DNA of 18,573 nucleotides, taken from Amoebophilaceae bacterium (GTDB lineage: Bacteria > Bacteroidota > Bacteroidia > Cytophagales > Amoebophilaceae). A program made the translations under genes and the position numbers. How positions within the stretch are numbered: position 1 is the first letter of the stretch; the number at the start of each line of letters is the position of its first letter. The notes under the pieces are model-generated. The model made no database searches, had not been told where the DNA came from, and worked only from the letters and a program-made list of their open reading frames with translations. Of this stretch, positions 1 through 8,587 are shown piece after piece. The stretch lies in NCBI GenBank assembly GCA_023257955.1, contig JALRAY010000018.1, positions 1 through 18,573 of the forward strand. Reading direction: 5' to 3'.

Positions 1-289
1 AAAGAATCATTACTAACGTTTATCTTCGATGCAGTAGGGAAGAAGGGTAAGAAAGAAGGGATGGATATGGAAGCAGTTTTCCAACAATTAACAAACGTAT
101 TTAACAAACAAAAAGAAACTATTATGTCATTAAGTGATTTTTTTTAAACAGCAAGGAGTAGAAGAAGGGAGACAAACTGAAAAATTCGATATAGCTAAAA
201 ATATGCTACAAAGGAATACAGATGTAGATTTTGTAAGGGAAGTAACGGGGTTACCTATGGAATCCATACGTGGCTTTCAAATAGCGTAG
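1..289 (+). pseudogene. 3' part of an Rpn-family nuclease gene, frameshifted at a T8 run; 5' end outside window
   Basis: Reading from base 1, frame 1 encodes the C-terminal part of an Rpn-type (PDDEXK) recombination-promoting nuclease, with the family-like stretch ETIMSLSDFF, and stops at TAA 145-147. The next frame continues at 146 as KQQGVEEGRQ... with the family's C-terminal motif (AKNML...VTGL), ending at TAG 287-289. Joining the frames across the T run 138-145 (seven T instead of eight) gives a continuous Rpn tail, so one extra T explains the break. The tail AKNML-x-RN...EVTGLPMESI parallels the ends of the two other Rpn genes here (10763 and 17068), but is more diverged. The nuclease core lies off the left edge. 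Seen: frame change and motif. Inferred: pseudogene. A sequencing error or transcriptional slippage at the T run remains possible. Confidence 0.7.
13..93 (+). repeat. 81-bp direct repeat, copy 1 (inside Rpn remnant)
   Basis: Bases 13-93 match 317-397 at a constant offset of 304 with two differences that I can see (G18/C322 and G51/A355). This copy lies in the reading frame of the left-edge Rpn remnant. Confidence 0.9.
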
Positions 290-298
290 AAAACATAA

Positions 299-400
299 CA
301 ACATAGCAAGTACTTTCTAACCTTTATCTTCGATGCAGTAGGGAAGAAGGGTAAAAAAGAAGGGATGGATATGGAAGCAGTTTTCCAACAATTAACATAA
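299..400 (+). pseudogene. Internal Rpn gene fragment (duplicated piece)
   Basis: A short open stretch without a credible start encodes FIFDAVGKKGKKEGMDMEAV, the same residues as the copy at the left edge, then stops at TAA 398-400 just where the similarity ends. It is a broken internal piece of an Rpn-family gene created by partial duplication, and is not expected to make a working protein. Confidence 0.6.
317..397 (+). repeat. 81-bp direct repeat, copy 2
   Basis: Second copy of the 13-93 repeat, about 28 bp after the stop of the first remnant. Similarity begins and ends abruptly (CTAAC...AATTAACA), as expected of a local segmental duplication. Confidence 0.9.
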
Positions 401-546
401 GAAACGAAAAGGTCTTGGAGAATAGGTAACAGAATCTCCAATTGTCTCATTTGATGTTATTGGGGTATGAGTCATCTAATAGTTTGTCAATGGGGAGCCA
501 TTTGCTTAACATTAATTTTTTGTCATGTCATAACGCCTAAAGGAAT

Positions 547-3500
547 ATGAAAAAGCACATAACCCTACATCATCCCCTAAGTCGGATACCTCTATTTCAT
601 AGAATCATCGCGTATGTATTACTGACTAGCCAACTGTTAACAAGCTGTGCAACACACCAAAATGCTCCTATCCCATCCCCCCCTCCATCAAACAACCATC
701 CCGAAATAGACATATAATTGCCTGTATGGCATCCTCGTGAAGCATGTACAAGTAGCGCACAAGAGGGGATGCTGCATACTCCGTTACGCACCTCTGAAGG
801 GGTTAGAGATAATACCACACCTACAAATACATTACCAACACCCAATAGCCCCTTACGCTATGGCCTTATGTTCAGCTTCGCGGCCTCTGCTGTATTTACG
901 TTGTGGCGCGCGCAATCTTCTGTGTCACCTATTGTAGCACACGAAGACGCCCTTTCCAATACATGGTTCTCCTACAAATATCCACCAAGCTATTATAGCA
1001 TGTACAATCAGTCACAGGACTTCATAGCAAGCATGGAGCGAATGGCCCGATTGGTAGAAGAGGTAGAACAAGTAGGTGCATGTAGTCCGTATAGAGTAGG
1101 GTATGACAATCCCAAGAACAAGCAAGAACGATTATTTCACGCGACCATCTATCAGCATCAAGCAGCATGTAAGCGAGATGGCGTAACGGATCTTACCCAA
1201 GAACTTGCCGAAGTGCAGCGGAAAATTTCCCGAAATTTTAGCCTCTCTAATCCTCCCTTGCAGCAGCCTATATTATCAGCAGCTGATGAGATCACTGCGG
1301 ATAGTGTGCCTTTATCACTCACCACCATAGCATCCGATAGCAACTCTATCGTGCATGAGTCCCCCGTTGCCCGTAGAAAGCTCTTTGAGCTTGTTGATGA
1401 AACTGGTTTTGACGAAGACCTGCGAGATACCCGGTACGGCGTACACCTTTGGTGCTATTTAATCCCTGGTAATTTAGTGAAAGGCAAAACAAATTTAGGT
1501 TGGCCTTGTAGCGTTGATGCCAGCGGATGGTGGGTGCTAGCCGGTAATGACAGAGCTGCTAGTGATAAATATTTTGATAATGCGCAAACATTTTATAACA
1601 CCGTAGCATCGTGGAAAATACAATACTTGGATTGTTTAGGTCACGTGCAGCGCGAGGAGCCAGAACCACGATCCGACGTGCAGAATAAAGTCATCAGTGA
1701 AGCCCTGGAATTACGGATGATCAAATGCATACAAGGCGCATTTAGTACCCTCAACATAGCACATACCCGCGAAGGATCGTGGGTATTAATCAACCCAACA
1801 GGGAAATTAGCTTACCCTATTTCCGAGTGTGCGCACTTTTTTGCAGGAGGTTTTCTGCAACTATACCCCAATATCTTTAATGGTGCCGGTATATACTTTT
1901 ATGTACGGAGTTTGGTGACCGGCGTAGGTCCCAAAATTGGCAAGATGTACCCGGAATGCAATAACATGGTTACAAGCAAATGGTCAGCACCCTATTGCGC
2001 AGACACTGCCTATCTAAATGCCGTACATAGCGGCCAAGCCTACCTACAATTGGAACCCGAATCCAACCAAGCGTGTGATGACTACAGGGCAAGCATGCAA
2101 CAATTAGAAACGGACTTAGCACAGACCAAACATAATTTGGAGCAAGAAGGGGAAGACGTAAAAGAGCGATTAGAAGCCTATCAACAGCAATATCAAACAT
2201 TGAAGCAGAAGCAAGAAGCGCTGATGCGACAATATCAAAAAGGCGAAAAAAGCATTGCCAGTATTTTGCAAGATTTAGCGACCATTCAGAAGCATTTAGC
2301 TGTCTTTAACCAAGCGCTAGCGGATAAGAAAAAAACCATAGCCGAAGAACTACGTGCTGCAGAAGAACGGGCCGAAAAGGAAAGAAAGCGTTTAGCTGCT
2401 AATCAATCCCTATCCGAAAAATTAGCGCATTGTCAAAAAATAAACCTGGATATCAAGTCCCTGCATGCAAGCTATACCGCAGAAATCAGTCAAGCATTTG
2501 AAGCGATACAGTCTCAGATGCAACAACTTATGAAAGCGCATACCCACATCCTGCAAGCATTACAAGGGCAACAACCCATAGAGACACGGGAAGTCGCTAT
2601 GACTACCATGGAGGAAGAACGCAAGCAAGATGTGATACAGCAACAAGCATTGAAAAGCCAATATATAGCAGATCAAGCCGAACGATTAGAACTGCTCCTG
2701 AATACAACGCTGGGGAGTGAAACAAGGCAGCTACAACTCCAAACCTTACATGAAAGCGACCAAGCCATATTTGACCAAGTCAATACCATCAATGTCAGGA
2801 GTACAGCAAGAGAGCAGCAATATGCGGAATGGCGGACCCTCACGGAGTATACAACGCAAACACTGGAAGCAGAGATAGACACATGGCAGCAGCAACTCAC
2901 AGCCTTCAACGCAACCCTCCTACAAGTAGATGCAGAGATAGCTACAAAGCAACAGTTTGTACAAGACAAAAGGCAAGAACTGGATAACGAAGATAAACGA
3001 GTGGCGGAATGCTTTCAAGAAGCACTAGCCATGCAGCAGGAACATGAAGCAGACATCAGTAAAAGTCTACAAGAAGACTTACAAGAAGCTACTCGACTGC
3101 GGAAGGAATTGGAAATACTAGATCAAGAAGAAAAAATTAAAAGCGCCCTGCAAACCCAAGAAAGCATAACCCAAGAACGACAAAAAATCCAAGATGAACT
3201 AGAGAAATACAGGCACTTAGTCAATCAAACCGCACACAATGTCTATCAAAAACTAGACAATGCAAAGGCATTAGATACCGCCCTTGCGGAGGGGAGTCAT
3301 AATTTCACAACCATGATGAATGATCAGAACAAGGAAAGGCAGTATCAAACAATGTAATGGTTGCTAGAGCGCGCAAAAGGACTTGAGCAAAAGATGTGCG
3401 CCTACCTCAATAACCCCATCTTGCATAACCTAGCGGAAATAGCCTGCAATATCAATTCCGGATTTGCTAACTACTTAGGTTCTTTGGACAATACCTATAT

Positions 3501-4748
3501 GCCCCTACCGACCCATATCCGCTCCTTGTATAGTGATTATAGCCCACAAGGAAATCCATTATTGGCAACCCTGTATGATCGCTATGGCATACAGCTGCGT
3601 AACCATCAAAGCGCATATAAAGACATGGAGAGACTGATGGCAGAGTTCAGCATCAAAACCGCCAATATTTTCCGCATCATTTATGGGGAAGCCGTACAAC
3701 ATACCCTCCATACTCAAATCCAAGAGAGTCATACCAAAATGGATGAAAGTGTGCAGGATTTTATGCAATTTAATCAGAACCTGATCACCACGTTTGTTAA
3801 CGCTATCCCGCGGTTATTAAGCCTCGCTGCCAGTTTGTATTTCTTGAAAGCTGTTATCAGCAAATTCCTCATCAATCCTAATGCTTCAGAGATAGCGCCC
3901 TCCACCAAACAATCAGACTTTCTAGCTCACGGCAGCAAAATGGCTATCATCCCCACATTCGCATTAATGGCTTATAGCTTAGCAAGTCCCCAAAAAGACT
4001 ATGCAATTGGGTCTTTACAAACCAATAAAAATGCACTACTCATAGGCGAGAGCGCTTGCTTGCATCCTCGGGCCTCCTTAATGCGGTTACCCTACCCGTA
4101 CATCCTAAAGTAGAAAGTAAGGCAGCCTGGTTAGGCGTAATGATGGCCATCTATCAATATTTCCAGATCACTAGTCTTGTTGCCGTAACATCTGTGATGC
4201 CTGCTTGTATGAATAACATACCCGCAAAAGCCTTAGCTATCAATAATGCACATGCCAATGCGATCCTCTCAACCAATGTATTGGCCGAGAAAATTGCTTC
4301 GTATGCCGATCAACTAGGGGATCTAATCGGCTCCAGTTACGGTGATGAAAACGACAAATATTTCAGACATTGTACTACTCAAGGGCAGTACGATGTACCA
4401 TTCAAGCAGGGACTAGTAACCATTCTGTACCTATGTCATAGCTGGATGTTATTAGCTACAATCATCACATCTATCAAGGGCCATTCCTATAAACCTCTCA
4501 CTAAAATTGCTTTTACCGCCTTCCTGACCCGATGTGCTTTATGCATCTTCCAGGAATACCAAACCCCAACCATAGATTTTAAAGTTACTGTCTTGCAGCC
4601 CTGTTGGGTAGAGATGATGGTAGGCGCATTAGTCATTTCCATGCGGGTAAAGAATAGTCGCCAAGCAGATACCGAGGAGGAAGGAGCAACAGACAACGAT
4701 AGCGTCACTCATCCCAGCCATGTAGCAACCGAAGTAATTCCAACGTAA
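547..4748 (+). pseudogene. Large lipoprotein/coiled-coil/membrane protein gene broken by two in-frame TAA codons and one frameshift
   Basis: ATG 547 opens a lipoprotein signal: basic start, hydrophobic stretch, lipobox LTSC with Cys at codon 34 (646-648). TAA 715-717 stops it at codon 57, but the same frame continues open from 718 to TAA 3355-3357, and again in the same frame from 3358 to TAG 4111-4113. A one-base shift near 4056 moves to the frame that runs to TAA 4746-4748. Rejoined, this gives about 1400 codons: signal, hydrophobic segment (codons about 103-122), a Cys- and aromatic-containing region (about 1400-2080), a Gln/Glu/Lys-rich coiled coil (about 2074-3400), then several membrane segments from about 3781 and an acidic tail. 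No known domain recognised. It is paralogous to the next gene, which starts 4 bp after it. Both TAA codons could be former CAA (Gln). Alternatives: split proteins restarting at TTG or ATG codons (e.g. 3394), or stop readthrough. Bases 401-546 upstream show no gene and no clear promoter. Confidence 0.75.
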
Positions 4749-4752
4749 GCTT

Positions 4753-6936
4753 ATGAACAACCAGCCAACCTATATCCTGTCATGTCATAGAGCTATTGCC
4801 TATGCATTATTAATCAGTCAATTTTTAACCAGTTGCGGATCACCTATCCCTAGTCCACAACTCGCTCATCCTCCCGTACTCGCAGACATTCCCGAAGATA
4901 CTGCTGAAGCATCCGGTAACGTCCCCAATGATTGCTTACATAGTGCCCAAGCGCGTTTACAACAAACTGTGGAAAGGACGCGAGCGTATACAAAGCCTTA
5001 TACAGCCTGCTTGAAGGCTAAGATAGCTGCTGGAAGAGAAGCACACAATAGGCTGTGGGATACTGTAAATAGCCTGCACGAAGTAAGTGTAGCACCGAAT
5101 GATAACGATGAAGTTGCAAGTCCTTGGTTGAGCAACTGCGAACAACCAATAACACGCATAGTCCATAGAACAGGAATCAAGCCCCTCAAACTGTTGCTAG
5201 TCGGCGGTATCTGCCCCGCGTTGTTGTGTATGACTTCGTTACCCTATTGGCAACATTTTCAGATTGACGATACCCCTTGTCATGATCCCGCAAGGTCATG
5301 TACTATTGTAGCAGAAAGTTTTAGCTTAACAACCTTATCCCCCAGTACCCTGTCCGAAGATTTGAATGCATCCAATACCAGCCTAGCCTTTTACAGTCAT
5401 AAAGCAGAGGAGCTTTTTAGCGCTTGGTACCAACAACATCCTTGTTCAGATGCATTACTACAAGCAGATAATGAGTCCGGCACAGGTGTAGCAGTGCCTC
5501 TCTATCAAAACGATCCAACAAGCTTAGCCAACTACTTAGACTGTGCCCGCGAGCAAGGGCAAGCAAGAAGCAATGAAACTGATCGCTTATTGATCTACCT
5601 AGCAACACAATCTCGCGAAAATCCGGAGCCAGCAAATCCTGCCTTAGATTCTATAGTCAGAGAAATACGTAGTCAATTCAATAAGGATATGCAGATGCAA
5701 TTGGGAGAATTACACCGGTTGCAAGCCAACGATATGGGCGTAAATATTGAAAAAACAAAAGCTTTTAATGAGGAAACGGCCGCAAGGATACAACGTACTA
5801 CCACGAATATTGTCTCCGTGCTTTCCTTTACATGGCATGTAGTCACCAGCCTATTTGCTTTTGCGGCTGTGATATATCTTTCCAAAATGTTTCTAAAGCA
5901 AGGATCTATTGTAGAAAAAAAGGAAGGAGGCGAAATCATACCTAAGCAATTAAGCTACAATACTACTCTATTTCACTCCCTCCCGCTTTGCATCACCGGT
6001 TCGCTGCTCGCATTAAGCCTATGTGCCTATTTGCAGCATCGTGAAATATTGGATGCCACGTATACACTCCATCCTGCTACCCACGTAATCTTGGATACCA
6101 GCATGTTACTAACTGCTTTCTGGGGAATGTACAATATGGAATTGTCGAGTAACATCAATGTTGAGCGAGTTTTTGCTGGGTTATCGCTAGCCAGCACAGC
6201 GATATGGTTCCCAAGCTTAGTGTTACATGCTTCCGTTCACGCCCCGCTAAACTGTAATGAATCCGGATCCTTGGCCGCCTTGGCAAGCAAACATAATAAC
6301 TTACTCAATATGCTGCAGGTAATTACCTCCAACGGCTTTACGGAAAAAATCCTGGAGATGGTGATGCCTCATTTTGCTGAACAATTGCAGCAAGCAGCCG
6401 TGCCAGATGTGCAGCTTCCAACCTGGTGTACGCGTAACGAGTCACTAACCACAGCTTTGCTCATCAATGCGCATGTGGTATTATACCTATATGTGTTGTC
6501 CATTGCAGTCAATCAAGCGCATACCCTATGGCGTGGCTATACCCATAATTCATGGGTCTTTTGTAGCAAAATTATGTGGTTAGCACGCTGTATCTTTTCA
6601 TATGATCAAGCAATATTGAATTTCCCATTTGTAAAAGTCAGCAGATCACTGCCATTACCAGGGATGTTAGAAGCTGTTACCATGGCGACCCTATTAGCCT
6701 CCGCCGTCCTAGTTGACTACCCCAAAGCCCCCACACAAAAGCTAGCCATCGCCGAACCAACGCAAGCAAGCATGGGACTAGCGGCAAGCCAAGGCACAGT
6801 AGTGATGGGCGCTGCCAACAGCATGACATCTACGGCTAGTAGCATCTCATCGGTAGTCAGTAGCCTAGACACTTCATTTAGCCTTAGCAGACGCAGGTTC
6901 TCAGATGCATTTCAGCGGATGATTTCTGGGTTATAA
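4753..6936 (+). CDS. Lipoprotein-signal multi-pass membrane protein, intact paralogue of the broken gene upstream
   Basis: A 727-aa protein of no family I recognise. The N-terminus HRAIAYALLISQFLTSC with Cys28 is a lipobox-type signal (signal peptidase II site). It is followed by a Pro-rich linker, a hydrophobic segment at about 145-165, a soluble Cys-containing region (about 170-320), a short helical stretch, and hydrophobic segments near 353-378, 406-427, 445-462, 473-493, 567-586 and 639-656. The Ser/Thr/Ala-rich C-terminus is hydrophilic. The signal matches HRIIAYVLLTSQLLTSC of the upstream gene, and the C-terminal membrane parts share patterns such as PSLV...ASV near 6217 and RC-x-F near 6590. 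The long coiled coil of the neighbour is absent. ATG 4753 is chosen because the signal follows at once and the upstream stop is 4 bp away, suggesting one transcript. A lipobox combined with many membrane segments is unusual, and the signal may serve as an uncleaved anchor instead. Function unknown; probably envelope-located. Confidence 0.8.
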   Translation: MNNQPTYILSCHRAIAYALLISQFLTSCGSPIPSPQLAHPPVLADIPEDTAEASGNVPNDCLHSAQARLQQTVERTRAYTKPYTACLKAKIAAGREAHNRLWDTVNSLHEVSVAPNDNDEVASPWLSNCEQPITRIVHRTGIKPLKLLLVGGICPALLCMTSLPYWQHFQIDDTPCHDPARSCTIVAESFSLTTLSPSTLSEDLNASNTSLAFYSHKAEELFSAWYQQHPCSDALLQADNESGTGVAVPLYQNDPTSLANYLDCAREQGQARSNETDRLLIYLATQSRENPEPANPALDSIVREIRSQFNKDMQMQLGELHRLQANDMGVNIEKTKAFNEETAARIQRTTTNIVSVLSFTWHVVTSLFAFAAVIYLSKMFLKQGSIVEKKEGGEIIPKQLSYNTTLFHSLPLCITGSLLALSLCAYLQHREILDATYTLHPATHVILDTSMLLTAFWGMYNMELSSNINVERVFAGLSLASTAIWFPSLVLHASVHAPLNCNESGSLAALASKHNNLLNMLQVITSNGFTEKILEMVMPHFAEQLQQAAVPDVQLPTWCTRNESLTTALLINAHVVLYLYVLSIAVNQAHTLWRGYTHNSWVFCSKIMWLARCIFSYDQAILNFPFVKVSRSLPLPGMLEAVTMATLLASAVLVDYPKAPTQKLAIAEPTQASMGLAASQGTVVMGAANSMTSTASSISSVVSSLDTSFSLSRRRFSDAFQRMISGL

Positions 6937-6939
6937 TCA

Positions 6940-7020
6940 ATGAAAAAATGCCCCTGCTCGTCATTGCTGTATCTGTTATCTAATTCGTTATCCACTTGCA
7001 TGCATTTGGCTCAACAATAG
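6940..7020 (+). CDS. Possible 26-aa peptide, or signal-peptide-like remnant
   Basis: ATG 6940, 3 bp after the stop of the membrane protein gene, opens MKKCPCSSLLYLLSNSLSTC and six more residues, stopping at TAG 7018-7020. The Lys-Lys start, hydrophobic centre and closing Cys resemble a lipoprotein signal, as in the two genes upstream, so it could be the stub of a third, lost paralogue. It may equally be chance; there is no supporting homology. Confidence 0.2.
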   Translation: MKKCPCSSLLYLLSNSLSTCMHLAQQ

Positions 7021-7081
7021 CTTTAACGCTCATTATAAGTACAAAGGCCTGTCTTGTTATATTTGATTTCCCTGTTGCTTG

Positions 7082-7102
7082 TAGGCATCAGAATAATGCC
7101 TA
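7082..7102. terminator. Hairpin in convergent spacer, possible bidirectional terminator
   Basis: TAGGCAT (7082-7088), loop CAGAATA, ATGCCTA (7096-7102): a perfect 7-bp stem, but with no T run on either side. A weaker plus-strand candidate follows: TGCAT 7124-7128 / ATGCA 7136-7140, then TTTTT. The position between two converging genes fits termination; the structure itself is modest. Confidence 0.35.
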
Positions 7103-7404
7103 GAATTACGAATAATCGAATCCTGCATGCAGAATATGCATTTTTATAAGCACGCAACACAAAGTACCGCAAGAGAAATCGTAGCCTAACTTAAGTATCC
7201 GCCTCAAACCATTCCAGCACGATAAAAAAGCGTTGTGAATGAAATACGCAACATATACATTGTGATATCGCTCGTATATTTGGTTCGCATAATTTTATCT
7301 TTATTTTTTGAGATTATTAGGTTATGCTTACAAAAATACTACTATCAGGGTATAGATCTTAAACAGGTTCTTAAGCATTTGCCTGCCGAGATGATAACTA
7401 GGCG

Positions 7405-8514
7405 CTAAGAACACTGCATAACCTCGCCCGCTGTTATTTTAAATACCGCTTTCCGCACTTGTAGTTGTTGCATGAGCGCTTCACTTCTCTTTCCCCCAGC
7501 ATCGGTTATCCAGATCTGTCCAAAATGTCGTTTCTCTATCAGATCCATCAAGCGTTCAATACGTTGTGCATCTAGTTTATCAAAAATATCATCCAACAAC
7601 AGCAGAGGCTTGCAGCCTAATAAGTCATATATAGCAGCGAACTGTGCCAACCTGAGTGCGAGCAGGAAAGACTTCTGTTGTCCTTGGGAGCCGAACTTTT
7701 TGAGAGGATAGCCATTTAATGTCCCTACAAAATCATCTCTATGAATCCCTAAAACCGTCCGTTGTAAATGCATATCATGGGGGAGGTGATCGTGATATCT
7801 TTGTTCAAAATCAGGGGTGTCCCAATCAGACATGTATTGTAGATGGATGGTTTCTGCTACGGAATCTACCAAGAGCTCATATTGTGACTGCAAGCGAGGT
7901 AAGAAATGCACCATAAATGCTTTGCGTGCTAAATATAATGCTTTCCCCAGTGGCAATATTTGTTGATCATAAGTCGTCAAGAGCGCATAATCTATATTCG
8001 CCTTGCCTGCATTCAGCTTTAGCAAGCTATTCCTATGCTTTAACAGTTGTTGATAATGCATCCTTTGCTGGAGATAGCTAGGATCTATCTGACATAAAAT
8101 CTCATCCACAAACCGTCTGCGTATGTCACTACCATCATGTATCAAGTTAGTATCATAGGGAGTTGTCAGCACAACAGGAAACTGCCCTATGTGATCGCGC
8201 ATTCTTTCCAAGGGATTGCCATCGCTATACATGGTTTTGCCTTGCGTTTTCTGGACTACACACTTGACATCACACGCTTGGGTTTGTTTTAGGAAGCAGC
8301 CTTGGATGACCATTTCGGATGCATCGTGCAAGATATTTTGCGTATCAATGGGATTAAAAGCACTTTTGGTAAACGATAAATAATGAATTGCATCCAGGAG
8401 ATTGGTTTTGCCTGCTCCATTAGGACCTATCAAACAATTGAGTTCTGGAGCAAAAGAGAGCTTCACATGCTGATAATTTTTGAATTGAAAGCAACGTAGT
8501 TCTTGCAGTAGCAT
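7405..8514 (-). CDS. recF: RecF, DNA recombination/repair ATPase
   Basis: RecF is an SMC/ABC-type ATPase that binds gapped DNA with RecO/RecR to load RecA during gap repair and fork restart. The 369-aa product has Walker A GPNGAGKT at 30-37, an ABC-like signature GSQGQQKS at 275-282 and Walker B LLLLDD at 304-309 followed by IFDKLD, all in family order; the length is normal. The start is ATG at 8514 (MLLQELRCF), the usual RecF beginning. The frame stays open to 8649, but that 45-residue extension is Cys/Phe-rich, unlike the family, and would overlap pdhA. The gene is divergent from pdhA and convergent with the membrane protein gene. dnaA, dnaN and gyrB, common recF neighbours elsewhere, are not in the window. 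Confidence 0.95.
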   Translation of the reverse strand: MLLQELRCFQFKNYQHVKLSFAPELNCLIGPNGAGKTNLLDAIHYLSFTKSAFNPIDTQNILHDASEMVIQGCFLKQTQACDVKCVVQKTQGKTMYSDGNPLERMRDHIGQFPVVLTTPYDTNLIHDGSDIRRRFVDEILCQIDPSYLQQRMHYQQLLKHRNSLLKLNAGKANIDYALLTTYDQQILPLGKALYLARKAFMVHFLPRLQSQYELLVDSVAETIHLQYMSDWDTPDFEQRYHDHLPHDMHLQRTVLGIHRDDFVGTLNGYPLKKFGSQGQQKSFLLALRLAQFAAIYDLLGCKPLLLLDDIFDKLDAQRIERLMDLIEKRHFGQIWITDAGGKRSEALMQQLQVRKAVFKITAGEVMQCS

Positions 8515-8587
8515 GATGATATTAAGTGAATTTCTGTATTTTTGAAAAGTTGAATTTTTAAACCTCGAAATTAATACGGATTTATAT
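8515..8587. promoter_or_regulatory. Divergent recF/pdhA promoter region
   Basis: This 73-bp, A+T-rich gap must carry the start signals of both genes. TATTTTTG at 8537-8544 (plus strand, 43 bp before the pdhA ATG) matches the Bacteroidota -7 consensus TAnnTTTG, though no convincing TTTG lies at the expected upstream distance. On the minus strand, TAATTTCG (8573-8566) is a near match facing recF. Assignment is by position and motif only. Confidence 0.35.

Larger units (their letters stand above)
6937..7404. other. Gene-poor spacer between convergent genes
   Basis: This 468-bp stretch separates the plus-strand membrane protein gene from minus-strand recF. Apart from the 26-codon ORF at its left end and two small dyads (7082-7102 and 7124-7140), I see no credible gene, RNA gene or repeat. 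It is A+T-rich in its right half. Confidence 0.6.

Noticed and set aside
715..3357. TAA reassigned to an amino acid in this organism
   Set aside because: pdhA (9629-9631) and the asmA-like gene (15849-15851) end at TAA exactly where their families end, and the second Rpn gene ends at TAA in line with the TAG of the first, so TAA is a normal stop here.
2074..3400. Coiled-coil part as an SMC or Rad50-like ATPase
   Set aside because: No Walker A, signature or Walker B motif at either end; the flanks are a lipoprotein signal and membrane segments.
547..6936. Resemblance of signal, Cys region, coiled coil and C-terminal membrane segments to eukaryotic KAR5/GEX1/Brambleberry nuclear fusion proteins
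   Set aside because: Only the broad architecture is similar; I could not match the cysteine spacing or any motif by eye. A profile search would be needed.
7058..7282. Two exact TAnnTTTG boxes (7058-7065 and 7275-7282) as promoters
   Set aside because: Neither has a TTTG at a fitting distance upstream nor a plus-strand gene downstream; chance matches are likely in A+T-rich DNA.
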